Under the pieces are notes generated by a model. The model was not told the origin of the DNA and made no database searches. It worked only from the letters and a program-made list of their open reading frames with translations. The translations under genes and the position numbers were made by a program. Below are positions 9,036 to 17,560 of a stretch of DNA of 64,000 bases, piece by piece. The DNA lies in the NCBI RefSeq assembly GCF_947654165.1, contig NZ_CANTKB010000014.1, forward strand, positions 1 to 64,000, in the 5' to 3' direction. Positions within the stretch are counted from its first letter, which is position 1. Each line of letters starts with the position of its first letter. Source of the DNA: an uncultured Blautia sp. Lineage in GTDB: Bacteria; Bacillota; Clostridia; Lachnospirales; Lachnospiraceae.

Positions 9036-9272
9036 ATGATGTTAGAAAAAATGAGAGAGATTATTTCGGAGCAGTTAAATTGTGAAGCAGAAAGCATTCA
9101 GCCGGAAACTTCTTTTAAAGAAGACCTGGGAGCAGATTCCTTAGATTTATTTGAACTGGTTATGGCTCTGGAAGATGAATATTCTGTAGAAATTCCTTCC
9201 GAAGAATTACAGGAACTGACAACAGTTGGTGCTGTTATTGATTATCTGAAAAAGATTGGTGTAGAAGAATAA
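9036..9272 (+). CDS. acpP: Acyl carrier protein
   Basis: 78 residues, acidic, with the DSL motif in GADSLDLFELVMALEDEY; Ser35 receives 4'-phosphopantetheine. It carries acyl chains in fatty acid synthesis, although no fab genes are in the window, so a specialised ACP is possible. AAAGGAG 7 bases upstream supports ATG 9036. It is a one-gene unit with its own promoter and probable terminator. The Sfp-type transferase at 13113 could be its activating enzyme. Confidence 0.93.
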   Translation: MMLEKMREIISEQLNCEAESIQPETSFKEDLGADSLDLFELVMALEDEYSVEIPSEELQELTTVGAVIDYLKKIGVEE

Positions 9273-9296
9273 AATAAGAACAAGAGGCGGTTCATG

Positions 9297-9326
9297 AGCA
9301 GTGAATTTTCATGGGCTGCTTTTTTT
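9297..9326 (+). terminator. Probable acpP terminator
   Basis: AGCAG (9297-9301) pairs with CTGCT (9316-9320), with an inner TGAA/TTCA pairing and a seven-T run. The stem is short. Confidence 0.55.
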
Positions 9327-9341
9327 ATGTAAAGAAAAGGA

Positions 9342-9370
9342 TTGCTATTTCCGGGAAGTTTTTGTATTCT
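9342..9370 (+). promoter_or_regulatory. Putative promoter of the VOC gene
   Basis: TTGCTA (9342-9347), 17-bp spacer, TATTCT (9365-9370). Moderate match. Confidence 0.45.
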
Positions 9371-9426
9371 ATATAGGATGAGTCCATACAAAGAGTATGG
9401 AAAATAAAATGAAGGAGGATTTGGAT

Positions 9427-9783
9427 ATGGCAACATTAGAAGAATTAGGATTTGAACTGCGTCATGTTGGCATTAATTGTAATAGCGAAGAAGAGGCTTG
9501 TGATGTGGCAGGCAGATTTGATGCGATTTTTGGTTTTACAAAGAAAGTGGGAAATAGTTCTGTATTTGCAGGAACAGCAGTGGAAGCAATGAAAACCCCT
9601 TATCTTGGAAAGAATGGTCACATTGCAGTAGGAACTACAGATGTGGCAAAAGCTGTGGAATATCTTCAGAATCAGGGTGTGGAATTTGATATGGAAACAG
9701 CGAAATATAAAAATGATAAGATGATTGCTGTATATATCAAAGAAGAAATCGGCGGTTTTGCGGTACATCTGGTACAGAAATAA
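9427..9783 (+). CDS. VOC superfamily protein (glyoxalase/dioxygenase fold)
   Basis: 118 residues. The beta-alpha-beta-beta-beta pattern and phrases LRHVGINCNSEEEA, NSSVFAGTAVEAMKTP, KNGHIAVGTTDVAKAVEYL and GGFAVHLVQK mark a small VOC domain. A related domain is, from memory, fused to the C-terminus of some KDPG-type aldolases, but here it stands alone, and whether it is an enzyme is unknown. ATG 9427 is 8 bases after AAGGAGG and preferred over ATG 9397. gltX follows 22 bases later and may be cotranscribed. Confidence 0.75.
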   Translation: MATLEELGFELRHVGINCNSEEEACDVAGRFDAIFGFTKKVGNSSVFAGTAVEAMKTPYLGKNGHIAVGTTDVAKAVEYLQNQGVEFDMETAKYKNDKMIAVYIKEEIGGFAVHLVQK

Positions 9784-9805
9784 GAAAAAGAAAGGATGAT
9801 GGTTC

Positions 9806-11254
9806 ATGACTCAGGTAAGAACACGATTTGCACCAAGCCCCACAGGCAGAATGCATGTTGGAAATTTAAGAACAGCTTTATACGCATATTTAATTGCAAA
9901 ACATGAAAACGGAAGTTTTATGCTTCGTATTGAAGATACAGACCAGGAAAGATTTGTAGATGAGGCTCTTGGAATCATTTACAGAACCATGGAGAAAACA
10001 GGATTGATCCATGACGAAGGTCCGGACAAAGACGGAGGATACGGTCCCTATGTACAGAGTGAAAGAAATGCACAGGGAATTTATTTAAAATACGCAAAAC
10101 AGCTTATTGATCAGGGAGATGCATATTACTGCTTCTGTACAAAAGAGCGTCTGGAATCTTTAAAGTCCAGTGTAGGAGAGAAGGAAATCGCAGTCTATGA
10201 TAAGCATTGCCTTCATTTAAGCAAAGAAGAGGTACAGGCAAAACTGGATGCAGGCGAACCACATGTTATCCGTTTCAATATGCCTACAGAAGGCACTACA
10301 ACATTCCACGATGAAATCTATGGAAATATTACGGTTCCAAATAATGAATTAGATGATTTGATTCTGATCAAATCAGACGGATTCCCAACCTACAACTTTG
10401 CCAATGTTGTGGATGACCACCTTATGGGAATTACCCATGTGGTAAGAGGAAATGAATATTTATCTTCTTCACCAAAGTATAACCGTATCTACGAAGCCTT
10501 TGGATGGGAGATCCCTACTTATGTGCATTGCCCTCTGATCACAAATGAGGAGCATCAGAAGCTGAGTAAACGTTCCGGACATTCTTCTTATGAAGACTTA
10601 CTGGAGCAGGGATTCTTAACAGAAGCTATTGTAAACTATGTGGCTCTTCTCGGATGGTGCCCGGAAGACAACCAGGAAATCTTCTCTCTGGAAGAACTGG
10701 TGAAAGTATTTGATTACCGTCATATGAGCAAATCTCCGGCTGTTTTTGATATTCAGAAATTGAAATGGATGAATGGGGAATACATGAAAGCCATGGATGA
10801 GGATAAGTTCTATGAAATGGCACTGCCCTATATCAAACAGGTGATTACCAGAGATTTGGATTTGAAGAAGATTGCCAATATGGTAAAAACAAGAATTGAA
10901 GTACTGCCGGATATTCCTGCTTTGATTGATTTCTTTGAAGCAGTACCGGAATATGACATTTCTATGTACACGCATAAGAAAATGAAAACAAACCCGGAGA
11001 TTTCCCTGGAAGTTCTGGAAAAAATCCTTCCGGTCCTGGAAAATCAGGAAGATTATACCAATGATGCACTTTATGAACTTCTTTGCGGTTTTGCAAAAGA
11101 AAATGGTTATAAAAACGGTCAGATTTTATGGCCGATCCGTACCGCACTTTCCGGTAAACAGATGACTCCGGCAGGTGCAACGGAAATCCTGGAGATTCTC
11201 GGAAAAGAAGAGAGTCTTGCAAGAATCAAGGCAGCCGTGGAGAAATTGAAATAA
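9806..11254 (+). CDS. gltX: Glutamate--tRNA ligase
   Basis: 482 residues, class I synthetase of normal length. The HIGH element reads HVGN in PSPTGRMHVGNLRTALY; the KMSKS-type element is KLSKR. It charges tRNA-Glu, and in most Firmicutes also tRNA-Gln followed by GatCAB amidation. First gene of a tight row with the helicase (3 bases), transferase, isomerase, DUF4430 and ECF genes. Confidence 0.97.
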   Translation: MTQVRTRFAPSPTGRMHVGNLRTALYAYLIAKHENGSFMLRIEDTDQERFVDEALGIIYRTMEKTGLIHDEGPDKDGGYGPYVQSERNAQGIYLKYAKQLIDQGDAYYCFCTKERLESLKSSVGEKEIAVYDKHCLHLSKEEVQAKLDAGEPHVIRFNMPTEGTTTFHDEIYGNITVPNNELDDLILIKSDGFPTYNFANVVDDHLMGITHVVRGNEYLSSSPKYNRIYEAFGWEIPTYVHCPLITNEEHQKLSKRSGHSSYEDLLEQGFLTEAIVNYVALLGWCPEDNQEIFSLEELVKVFDYRHMSKSPAVFDIQKLKWMNGEYMKAMDEDKFYEMALPYIKQVITRDLDLKKIANMVKTRIEVLPDIPALIDFFEAVPEYDISMYTHKKMKTNPEISLEVLEKILPVLENQEDYTNDALYELLCGFAKENGYKNGQILWPIRTALSGKQMTPAGATEILEILGKEESLARIKAAVEKLK

Positions 11255-11257
11255 AAC

Positions 11258-13168
11258 ATGAAGAAGAATTCAGCACAGGAAAAGGCGATTATGCATGACC
11301 AGGGTCCCATGATGCTTCTGGCAGGCCCTGGTTCTGGAAAGACAACGACTATGACAAAACGGGTCGTGTCCCTGCTGGAAAATTTTCATGTAAATCCTGC
11401 CAATATTCTGGTAGTGACCTTTACCAAGGCGGCTGCCCGGGAAATGAAAGAACGCTTTGAGATGAGATGCAGGGAGTCCGGGATCACTCAGAATTACAGG
11501 CAGGTAACATTCGGCACCTTTCACGGAGTATTTTACGGGATTTTGAGACATGCTTATGGGCTGACCGGAAAAAATATCATCAGTGAAGAGCAAAGATATG
11601 ATATGCTGCGTGAGATGGTATATCGTCAGCGTATCGAAATTGAAGATGAAAAAGAATTTTTTGAAGGACTGGTGCAGGAAATCAGTGAAGTGAAAAACAG
11701 CAGGATTCCCTTAGAGCACTATTATTCCAAGAACTGCCCGGATGAGGTGTTTCGAAAGATTTACACTTCTTATGTGAACATATGCCGGCAGTCAAGACTT
11801 CTTGATTTTGATGATATGCTGCTGTACTGTTATGATCTTTTGACGCAGAGACCGGATATTCTGTCAGGATGGCAGAAGAAATTCCGGTATATTCTGGTGG
11901 ATGAATTTCAGGATATCAATAAACTGCAGTATGATATTGTGAAAATGCTGGCAGCACCGGAAAACAACCTCTTTATTGTAGGGGATGATGACCAGTCCAT
12001 CTATGCTTTCAGGGGAGCCAAGCCCGAGATCATGATGAATTTTCCAAAGGATTTTCCATCGGTTCAGACGGAACTGCTTTCAGTGAATTACCGTTCCACA
12101 GGGGAAATCGTAGAGGCAGCAGGGAAAGTCATTGCGTGGAACAAAAGGAGATTTCAGAAGAAAATCCATACAGACAATGAACAAGGGACACCTCCTCTGG
12201 TAAAGGCTTTTCAAAATGGAAAAGAAGAAGAATTGTACCTGAAGGACTGCATCGTCAAAGCTCATGAGCAGGGATGTCCCTATGAGGAAATGGCAGTGCT
12301 ATACCGCACCAATTCCGGTGCCAGATTTCTGGTGGAAACGCTGATGGAATATCAGATTCCTTTTCAGATGAGAGATGTACTTCCAAATTTGTATGATCAC
12401 TGGATTGCCAGAAACTTTATTTCGTATATGAAGCTGGCAATGGGGGACAGAAGCCGAAAAGAGTTTTTGCAGGTGATGAACCGTCCAAACCGTTATATTT
12501 CCAGAGACGTTCTGGATGAACCTCAGGTTTCTTTTGAAGCTCTTCGGTGGCACTACGAAGAGAAGGAATGGATGCTGGATCGGATTGATAAGTTTGAGGA
12601 GGACTTGAATCTGCTGAAAACCATGACTCCCTATGCTGCGGTAAATTATATCCGTCACGGGATCGGGTATGAAGAGTATCTGCGTACTTATGCATTGTTT
12701 CGAAAATTAAAAATAGAAGATCTTCATGAGGTTTTGGAGGAATTAGCAGACAGTGCCAGAGGCTATCAGACCTTTGGGGAATGGTTTATCCATATCTCAG
12801 AATATACGGAAAAGCTAAAAGAGCAGGCCAGAACTCAGATTGCAGAGAAAAAAGGTGTGGTGATTTCAACCTTTCACAGTATCAAAGGGCTGGAGTTTGA
12901 TAAGGTATTTCTCATGGATGTAAATGAGGGAACCATTCCTTATCGAAAGGCAGTGACCGAGAGCAATATCGAGGAAGAGCGCCGGTTATTTTATGTAGGA
13001 ATGACAAGGGCAAGAAAAGAGTTAAATTTATTTTATATCAAAGAACGACATGAGAAGCGAATGATGCCCTCCAGATTTCTTATGGAAGGCGGTCTCATAA
13101 AGGGAGAAAAGAATGAATCAGCCGGAGATCCAGCTATACATAGGGAAAATTCAGCAGTGGACAAGTGA
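11258..13168 (+). CDS. UvrD/Rep-family (SF1A) DNA helicase
   Basis: 636 residues. Motifs in order: Q motif near NSAQEKAI, Walker A AGPGSGKTT (residues 22-30), Ia VVTFTKAAAREM, motif II VDEFQD, III GDDDQSIYAFRG, IV VNYRSTGEIVEAA, V STFHSIKGLEFDKVFL and VI EERRLFYVGMTRAR. It is roughly 100 residues shorter than PcrA and lacks the C-terminal RNA-polymerase-binding extension, so it is probably a second UvrD-like enzyme. It unwinds DNA 3' to 5' in repair or replication restart. Its end overlaps the next gene by 56 bases. Confidence 0.93.
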   Translation: MKKNSAQEKAIMHDQGPMMLLAGPGSGKTTTMTKRVVSLLENFHVNPANILVVTFTKAAAREMKERFEMRCRESGITQNYRQVTFGTFHGVFYGILRHAYGLTGKNIISEEQRYDMLREMVYRQRIEIEDEKEFFEGLVQEISEVKNSRIPLEHYYSKNCPDEVFRKIYTSYVNICRQSRLLDFDDMLLYCYDLLTQRPDILSGWQKKFRYILVDEFQDINKLQYDIVKMLAAPENNLFIVGDDDQSIYAFRGAKPEIMMNFPKDFPSVQTELLSVNYRSTGEIVEAAGKVIAWNKRRFQKKIHTDNEQGTPPLVKAFQNGKEEELYLKDCIVKAHEQGCPYEEMAVLYRTNSGARFLVETLMEYQIPFQMRDVLPNLYDHWIARNFISYMKLAMGDRSRKEFLQVMNRPNRYISRDVLDEPQVSFEALRWHYEEKEWMLDRIDKFEEDLNLLKTMTPYAAVNYIRHGIGYEEYLRTYALFRKLKIEDLHEVLEELADSARGYQTFGEWFIHISEYTEKLKEQARTQIAEKKGVVISTFHSIKGLEFDKVFLMDVNEGTIPYRKAVTESNIEEERRLFYVGMTRARKELNLFYIKERHEKRMMPSRFLMEGGLIKGEKNESAGDPAIHRENSAVDK

Positions 13169-13718
13169 TCTTTTAGAATGTAAAAACAGAGAGTCCATAT
13201 GTGGACGCAGACTTCTGGCCTATGGGCTTTGGGAGAGATACCGAAAAGATTTGCCGGGAGATATACAAGGGGCAGATGAACTGTATGCCTGTCTGGAGGA
13301 GATGATAGTGAAGGGAATCCATGGAAAACCCTACTTCAGGGAAATTCCTCAGATTCATTTCAATATCAGCCATTCCGGGGCATATGGGGCATGTGCCCTT
13401 TCTCCTGTTCCCTGCGGTCTGGATATTCAGGAAATACGCAGAATACGAAGCAGACGTTTGCTGGAGCGTGTTTTATCGGAAGAAGAAATGAAGATTGTTC
13501 AGAGTCATGAAAATATGGAACGGGAATTTTGCAGATTCTGGACAAGAAAAGAGAGTTTTTTAAAACTGTCAGGGGAAGGAATCACCAGATCAATGAAAGA
13601 TCTGGAGGAGCCGGAGTGGTTTGAAGAATTTCAGGTGGAATCAAAGGTGCTTGGGTGTATATCTGCATACCAGCCATGCAAAGTTATCATTCAGGAGGTA
13701 GAATATGCTGTATTTTAG
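13113..13718 (+). CDS. 4'-phosphopantetheinyl transferase, Sfp type
   Basis: 201 residues. Family signatures: HGKPYF, IHFNISHSGAYG, CGLDIQEIR with the Mg-binding Asp, and FCRFWTRKESFLKLSGEG with the W-x-x-K-E-S-x-x-K core. It transfers phosphopantetheine from CoA to a Ser on carrier proteins. acpP at 9036 is a candidate substrate; no NRPS or PKS is in the window. The start at 13113 follows GGGAGAA inside the helicase gene. Confidence 0.92.
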   Translation: MNQPEIQLYIGKIQQWTSDLLECKNRESICGRRLLAYGLWERYRKDLPGDIQGADELYACLEEMIVKGIHGKPYFREIPQIHFNISHSGAYGACALSPVPCGLDIQEIRRIRSRRLLERVLSEEEMKIVQSHENMEREFCRFWTRKESFLKLSGEGITRSMKDLEEPEWFEEFQVESKVLGCISAYQPCKVIIQEVEYAVF

Positions 13719-14514
13719 CCATTTACTGCCGGACGAAGAAACGAAAGAAATTATAAAAGAAACAGGGATGGGGTTGGAAAGTATAGAGTTTTCTATTTCC
13801 GAAAATCTGAACCATCTGGACATCTGTCTTCTTGCCTATGAAAAGAGACTGGAACGTATGGGATGTGAGAATCTGATTCTTCACGGACCTTTTCTGGACT
13901 TAAATCCCATGACGTTTGACCAACGTATCAGGGAAGTCACCAGGCAGAGATATGAGGAAGCCTATGCTGCAGCAAAGAAGCTTGGAGCAAAAAAAATCGT
14001 ATACCATTCCTGCTATGTTCCGGATTTTTATCTTTTGATTGGGTGGGCCGAAAGAATGGCTCAGTTTTTTGAGGAATTTCTGGCAGATAAAGACGATACG
14101 ATAGAAGTAGTGATGGAAAATGTTCTGGACAGAGTGTGGGAACCTCTGAAGGAGACTGCAGAAAACGTACAGCATCCGGCATTTGGTCTTTGTCTGGATA
14201 TTGGTCACGCTCATTGTTATGGAAATGAACCGGTACAGCAGTGGGTACAGGGGTTATTTCCTGATATCCGCCATGTGCATGTACACGATAACCAGGGAAC
14301 AAAAGACAGCCATCTGGCACTGGGAGAGGGAAATATCAAGGTGCAGGAAGTCTTTCAAAAACTGAAACAGAAAGCCTTATGTACCTATACCATAGAGTGC
14401 AGCAGTTATGAGGCAGTTATGAAGTCCTATGACAGATGGAAAGAATTGACAAAAAATGAAAAGAAATGCTATAGTAATCTGGCAAAAAAAGAAGAAACGA
14501 GGAAAATAATATGA
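13705..14514 (+). CDS. Sugar phosphate isomerase/epimerase-like TIM-barrel protein
   Basis: 269 residues of the AP-endonuclease-2-like TIM-barrel superfamily. Metal-ligand strands can be seen: ENLILHGPFLDLNP, KKIVYHSCY, EVVMENVLDR, GLCLDIGHAHCYG, VHVHDNQGTKDSHLALGEG and YTIECSS. These supply the Glu/Asp/His set. Reaction unknown. Start behind AGGAGG inside the transferase end; its own end overlaps the DUF4430 gene by 4 bases. Confidence 0.88.
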   Translation: MLYFSHLLPDEETKEIIKETGMGLESIEFSISENLNHLDICLLAYEKRLERMGCENLILHGPFLDLNPMTFDQRIREVTRQRYEEAYAAAKKLGAKKIVYHSCYVPDFYLLIGWAERMAQFFEEFLADKDDTIEVVMENVLDRVWEPLKETAENVQHPAFGLCLDIGHAHCYGNEPVQQWVQGLFPDIRHVHVHDNQGTKDSHLALGEGNIKVQEVFQKLKQKALCTYTIECSSYEAVMKSYDRWKELTKNEKKCYSNLAKKEETRKII

Positions 14515-14903
14515 AGCACAAAGGAACACTGATTGCAGCAGCAGCTCTGCTTCTGGTGTGTTTGTTGGCAGGGGGATTATATCTGAAATTTAAACCTCAG
14601 ACTACAAAGGGTGAAAAAGAGGTTACCATTGTTGTTGTACATGGAGACAAGACAGAAAAGACATTTCAGTACCATACAGATGCAGAATATCTGGTCGATG
14701 TACTGAAAGAAAATCAACTGGTGGATGGAGAAGAGGGAGAATACGGGCTTTTCATCCAGAGTGCAGACGGTGAAACGGCAGATGAGTCAAAGCAGCAATG
14801 GTGGTGCATTACCAAGGGCGGTGAACAGGTGAATACATCTGCAGGTCAGACTCCTCTTGCAGATGGTGAGCAGTTTGAGCTTACTTTGAAAGAAGGATAT
14901 TAA
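14511..14903 (+). CDS. DUF4430 protein, membrane-anchored or secreted
   Basis: 130 residues. An N-terminal hydrophobic segment (about residues 7-26) acts as signal or anchor, followed by a DUF4430 domain with its QQWWCITKGGEQVNTSAGQT and ADGEQFELTL segments. DUF4430 resembles the C-terminal domain of transcobalamin-like proteins and is often near cobalamin or other vitamin transport. An ECF S component follows immediately, so a surface ligand-binding role with that transporter is reasonable inference. Confidence 0.82.
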   Translation: MKHKGTLIAAAALLLVCLLAGGLYLKFKPQTTKGEKEVTIVVVHGDKTEKTFQYHTDAEYLVDVLKENQLVDGEEGEYGLFIQSADGETADESKQQWWCITKGGEQVNTSAGQTPLADGEQFELTLKEGY

Positions 14904-15422
14904 TTGGATACACAAAAAACCAGAGAATTGGTGATTATGGGAGTGCTTACGGGAATCGTATTTCTCGGGCAGGTTTTCATGGGATTTCTTCCTAATTTTG
15001 AAATTGTAACCTTATTGTTTTTGGTTTATACCTTGGTATTTGGGAAGAAAGTCTTTTTAATGGTCTATGTGTTTGTCTTCTTGGAAGGCATCTTTTACGG
15101 ATTCGGACTTTGGTGGGTGAATTATCTCTATGTCTGGAGCGTTCAATGTATGGTGACCTGGCTGTTCAGAAAACAAAAGTCCGTGGTATTCTGGAGTATT
15201 CTCTCCGGTTTTTACGGAATTTCTTTCGGTGCCTTGTGTGCAATCCCCTATTTTTTCATCAGCGGCCCTTCTGGAGCCTTCGCATACTGGGTAGCAGGGG
15301 TTGCTTATGATATTCCGCATTGTATCGGAAATGTGGTGCTGTGTCTGGCTTTGTTCCGTCCTCTTTGCAGTCTTTTGGAAAGGCTGGTCCAGGGAAAAAA
15401 TAAAAAAACGGTTCATAATTAA
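14904..15422 (+). CDS. ECF transporter S component
   Basis: 172 residues, about six membrane helices (MGVLTGIVFLGQVFMGFLP, then VTLLFLVYTLVFGKKVFLMV). Size and layout fit an ECF substrate-binding S component, which needs a shared EcfA/A'/T module encoded elsewhere. The start is TTG directly after the DUF4430 stop, with AAGGA about 7 bases upstream. Substrate not known; the DUF4430 neighbour hints at a corrinoid. Confidence 0.8.
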   Translation: MDTQKTRELVIMGVLTGIVFLGQVFMGFLPNFEIVTLLFLVYTLVFGKKVFLMVYVFVFLEGIFYGFGLWWVNYLYVWSVQCMVTWLFRKQKSVVFWSILSGFYGISFGALCAIPYFFISGPSGAFAYWVAGVAYDIPHCIGNVVLCLALFRPLCSLLERLVQGKNKKTVHN

Positions 15423-15440
15423 GGATTGTCCTCATATATA
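15413..15440 (+). promoter_or_regulatory. Putative SigmaE promoter of spoIIIA
   Basis: TCATAATT at 15413-15420 resembles the SigE -35 (GTCATATT), and CATATATA at 15433-15440 resembles the -10 (CATACAAT), with 12-13 bp between. SigE control of spoIIIA is established in Bacillus. Confidence 0.5.
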
Positions 15441-15463
15441 TAGGAGTAAAGAGGTGAGGGATT

Positions 15464-16435
15464 ATGAACCAGGCAGAAATTACAAGACTGTTTCCATCCG
15501 ATATCCGGCAGGCACTGATAAAGTCCTCCTTTGATATGGAACAGGTCTATGAGATTCGGCTTCGAGTAAATGGGCCCTTGATTCTAATTTATCAGGGAAA
15601 AGAATATTTCCTTACTGAGAAAGGAGACTTTTCCCGGAAAGAATCAGGGGCTTATTCTATAACTGCTGCAGAGGTAAAAGAAACTATGGAATATATCAGC
15701 AGTTATTCCATGTATGCTTTTGAAGAAGAAATACGTCAGGGCTATATTACGATTCAGGGCGGACACCGGGTAGGTATTGCCGGAAAAACGATTCTGGAAG
15801 GAAACAAAATCAAAAGTGTAAAATACATATCTTATATTAATCTTCGTTTATCACATCAGATAAAAGGGTGTGCAGCACCCGTACTTCCCTATCTTGTAAA
15901 AAACAACAGAATATGTCACACCTTGATTATTTCTCCGCCAAGGTGTGGGAAAACGACTTTGCTGAGGGATCTGATCCGGCAAGTGAGCAATGGAAGCAAC
16001 TGTTTGAAAGGACTTACCGTGGGAGTGGTAGATGAACGTTCTGAAATCGGCGGTTCCTTCCAGGGAATCCCTCAGAATGATCTTGGAATCAGAACGGATG
16101 TGCTGGATTGCTGTCCAAAAGCAGAAGGCATGATGATGCTCATACGCTCCATGTCACCGGACGTAGTGGCGGTGGACGAATTGGGAGATTATGAGGATAT
16201 CCATGCCATAGAGTCTGTGATTCACTGTGGGTGTAAGCTGTTTGCAACAGTTCATGGAAGTTCCGTGGAAGATATAAAACAAAAACCGCTGCTTCAAAGA
16301 CTGGTTCAGGAAAAAGTGTTTGAGCGTTATATTGTTCTGCACAAAGAAGAACGGGCAGGAAGAATCCGGGCAATTTTTGATGAAAGAGGAACCAGCCTGT
16401 ATGACTGTAAAAGAAAGCAGGGCATTCTATGCTGA
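15464..16435 (+). CDS. spoIIIAA: Stage III sporulation protein AA, ATPase
   Basis: 323 residues. A secretion-type ATPase with Walker A ISPPRCGKTTLLRDL, Walker B DVVAVDELGDYED and a downstream His-containing stretch (HCGCKLFATVHGSS). It powers the SpoIIIA-SpoIIQ channel linking mother cell and forespore. First gene of a complete spoIIIAA-AH operon; AGAGGTGAGGG precedes the ATG. Confidence 0.96.
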   Translation: MNQAEITRLFPSDIRQALIKSSFDMEQVYEIRLRVNGPLILIYQGKEYFLTEKGDFSRKESGAYSITAAEVKETMEYISSYSMYAFEEEIRQGYITIQGGHRVGIAGKTILEGNKIKSVKYISYINLRLSHQIKGCAAPVLPYLVKNNRICHTLIISPPRCGKTTLLRDLIRQVSNGSNCLKGLTVGVVDERSEIGGSFQGIPQNDLGIRTDVLDCCPKAEGMMMLIRSMSPDVVAVDELGDYEDIHAIESVIHCGCKLFATVHGSSVEDIKQKPLLQRLVQEKVFERYIVLHKEERAGRIRAIFDERGTSLYDCKRKQGILC

Positions 16436-16947
16436 AGCTTTTTGGAATCATATTGGTGATTTTTTCCTGTACTGCAATGGGCTGGAATCAGAGTATGGCA
16501 ATCGAGAAAAGGCTTAGGCAGCTTAGAGAAATAGAGAAGCTGGTTCATCTGATGCTGGGGGAGATTACCTATCGCAAGGAGGCTCTGCCGGATGTGCTTT
16601 TACATACTTCCAGGAAAGCCGCATCGCCTTTTGATGTTTTTTTAAGAGAAGCAGCACAGCAGGCCAGTTTATACCAGGGTGAGTGTTTTTCCGGTATTTT
16701 CAGGAAACAGGCAGAAGAATATCTGAAAAACAGCAATCTGACAGCAAAAGAACTGGAAGAATTCATTCAATTGGGAGAATACCTGGGATGGCTGGATATT
16801 GAAATGCAGAAAAACACCATGACCTTGTATCTGGAACAATTAAAAGGGGATATTCTGACTCTTTCCGGGGAAATACCGGTAAGGCAGAAGATGTGTCGGA
16901 GCATGGGGGTTATGGCAGGGATTTTTTTGGCAATTATCTTACTATAA
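16429..16947 (+). CDS. spoIIIAB: Stage III sporulation protein AB
   Basis: 172 residues. One helix at each end (LFGIILVIFSCTAMGW; GVMAGIFLAIILL) around a helical cytoplasmic domain, like type II secretion GspF relatives. Part of the feeding-tube membrane platform. Overlaps spoIIIAA by 7 bases. Confidence 0.95.
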   Translation: MLKLFGIILVIFSCTAMGWNQSMAIEKRLRQLREIEKLVHLMLGEITYRKEALPDVLLHTSRKAASPFDVFLREAAQQASLYQGECFSGIFRKQAEEYLKNSNLTAKELEEFIQLGEYLGWLDIEMQKNTMTLYLEQLKGDILTLSGEIPVRQKMCRSMGVMAGIFLAIILL

Positions 16948-16966
16948 ACTTCGGGGAGGAAGCAGG

Positions 16967-17161
16967 ATGGAGGTTACGTTGTTGTTTAAGATCGGGGCAG
17001 TGGGGATTTTGGTGTCTGTCCTGTGTCAGATCCTGAAGCACAGTCAGAGAGATGAACTGGCCTTTCTGACCAGTCTTACAGGACTGCTGTTGGTACTGTT
17101 TTGGGTGCTGCCTTATATTTATGACCTGTTCACGACTATTCAGGACTTATTTGCACTGTAG
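16967..17161 (+). CDS. spoIIIAC: Stage III sporulation protein AC
   Basis: 64 residues with two membrane helices, the normal SpoIIIAC length. Contains GILVSVLCQILKHSQRDELA, typical of the family. Channel membrane subunit. Confidence 0.95.
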   Translation: MEVTLLFKIGAVGILVSVLCQILKHSQRDELAFLTSLTGLLLVLFWVLPYIYDLFTTIQDLFAL

Positions 17162-17173
17162 GAGGGGAAAACA

Positions 17174-17560
17174 ATGGAAGTAGTGAAGATTATCATGCTG
17201 GGTATGACAGGAATGCTTCTGGGGCTGCTTTTAAAAGGAACCAGACCGGAATACTCCGTGTATTTGAGCCTGGCAGCGGGAATTTGTATTTTCATGTATA
17301 TGACAGGGCAGCTTTCTTATCTTTTTTCCTCCGTTGCAAAATTGCAGGAATATCTGCCTCTTGATACAAAATATCTTGCGGTTTTGCTGAAAATGATAGG
17401 GATTACCTATATTTCCCAGTTTTCTTCCGGTATCTGTAAAGATGCAGGATACAGTGCCATTGCAGGGCAGATTGAGATTTTTTCCAAGCTGTATCTTATG
17501 GTTTTGTCAATCCCTGTGCTGCTGGCATTGGTGGAAACCATTCACAGCTTTCTTGCATGA
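17174..17560 (+). CDS. spoIIIAD: Stage III sporulation protein AD
   Basis: 128 residues with several membrane helices and the family phrase KMIGITYISQFSSGICKDAG. Preceded by GTAGGAGGGG. Its stop overlaps the spoIIIAE start (ATGA). Confidence 0.95.
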   Translation: MEVVKIIMLGMTGMLLGLLLKGTRPEYSVYLSLAAGICIFMYMTGQLSYLFSSVAKLQEYLPLDTKYLAVLLKMIGITYISQFSSGICKDAGYSAIAGQIEIFSKLYLMVLSIPVLLALVETIHSFLA

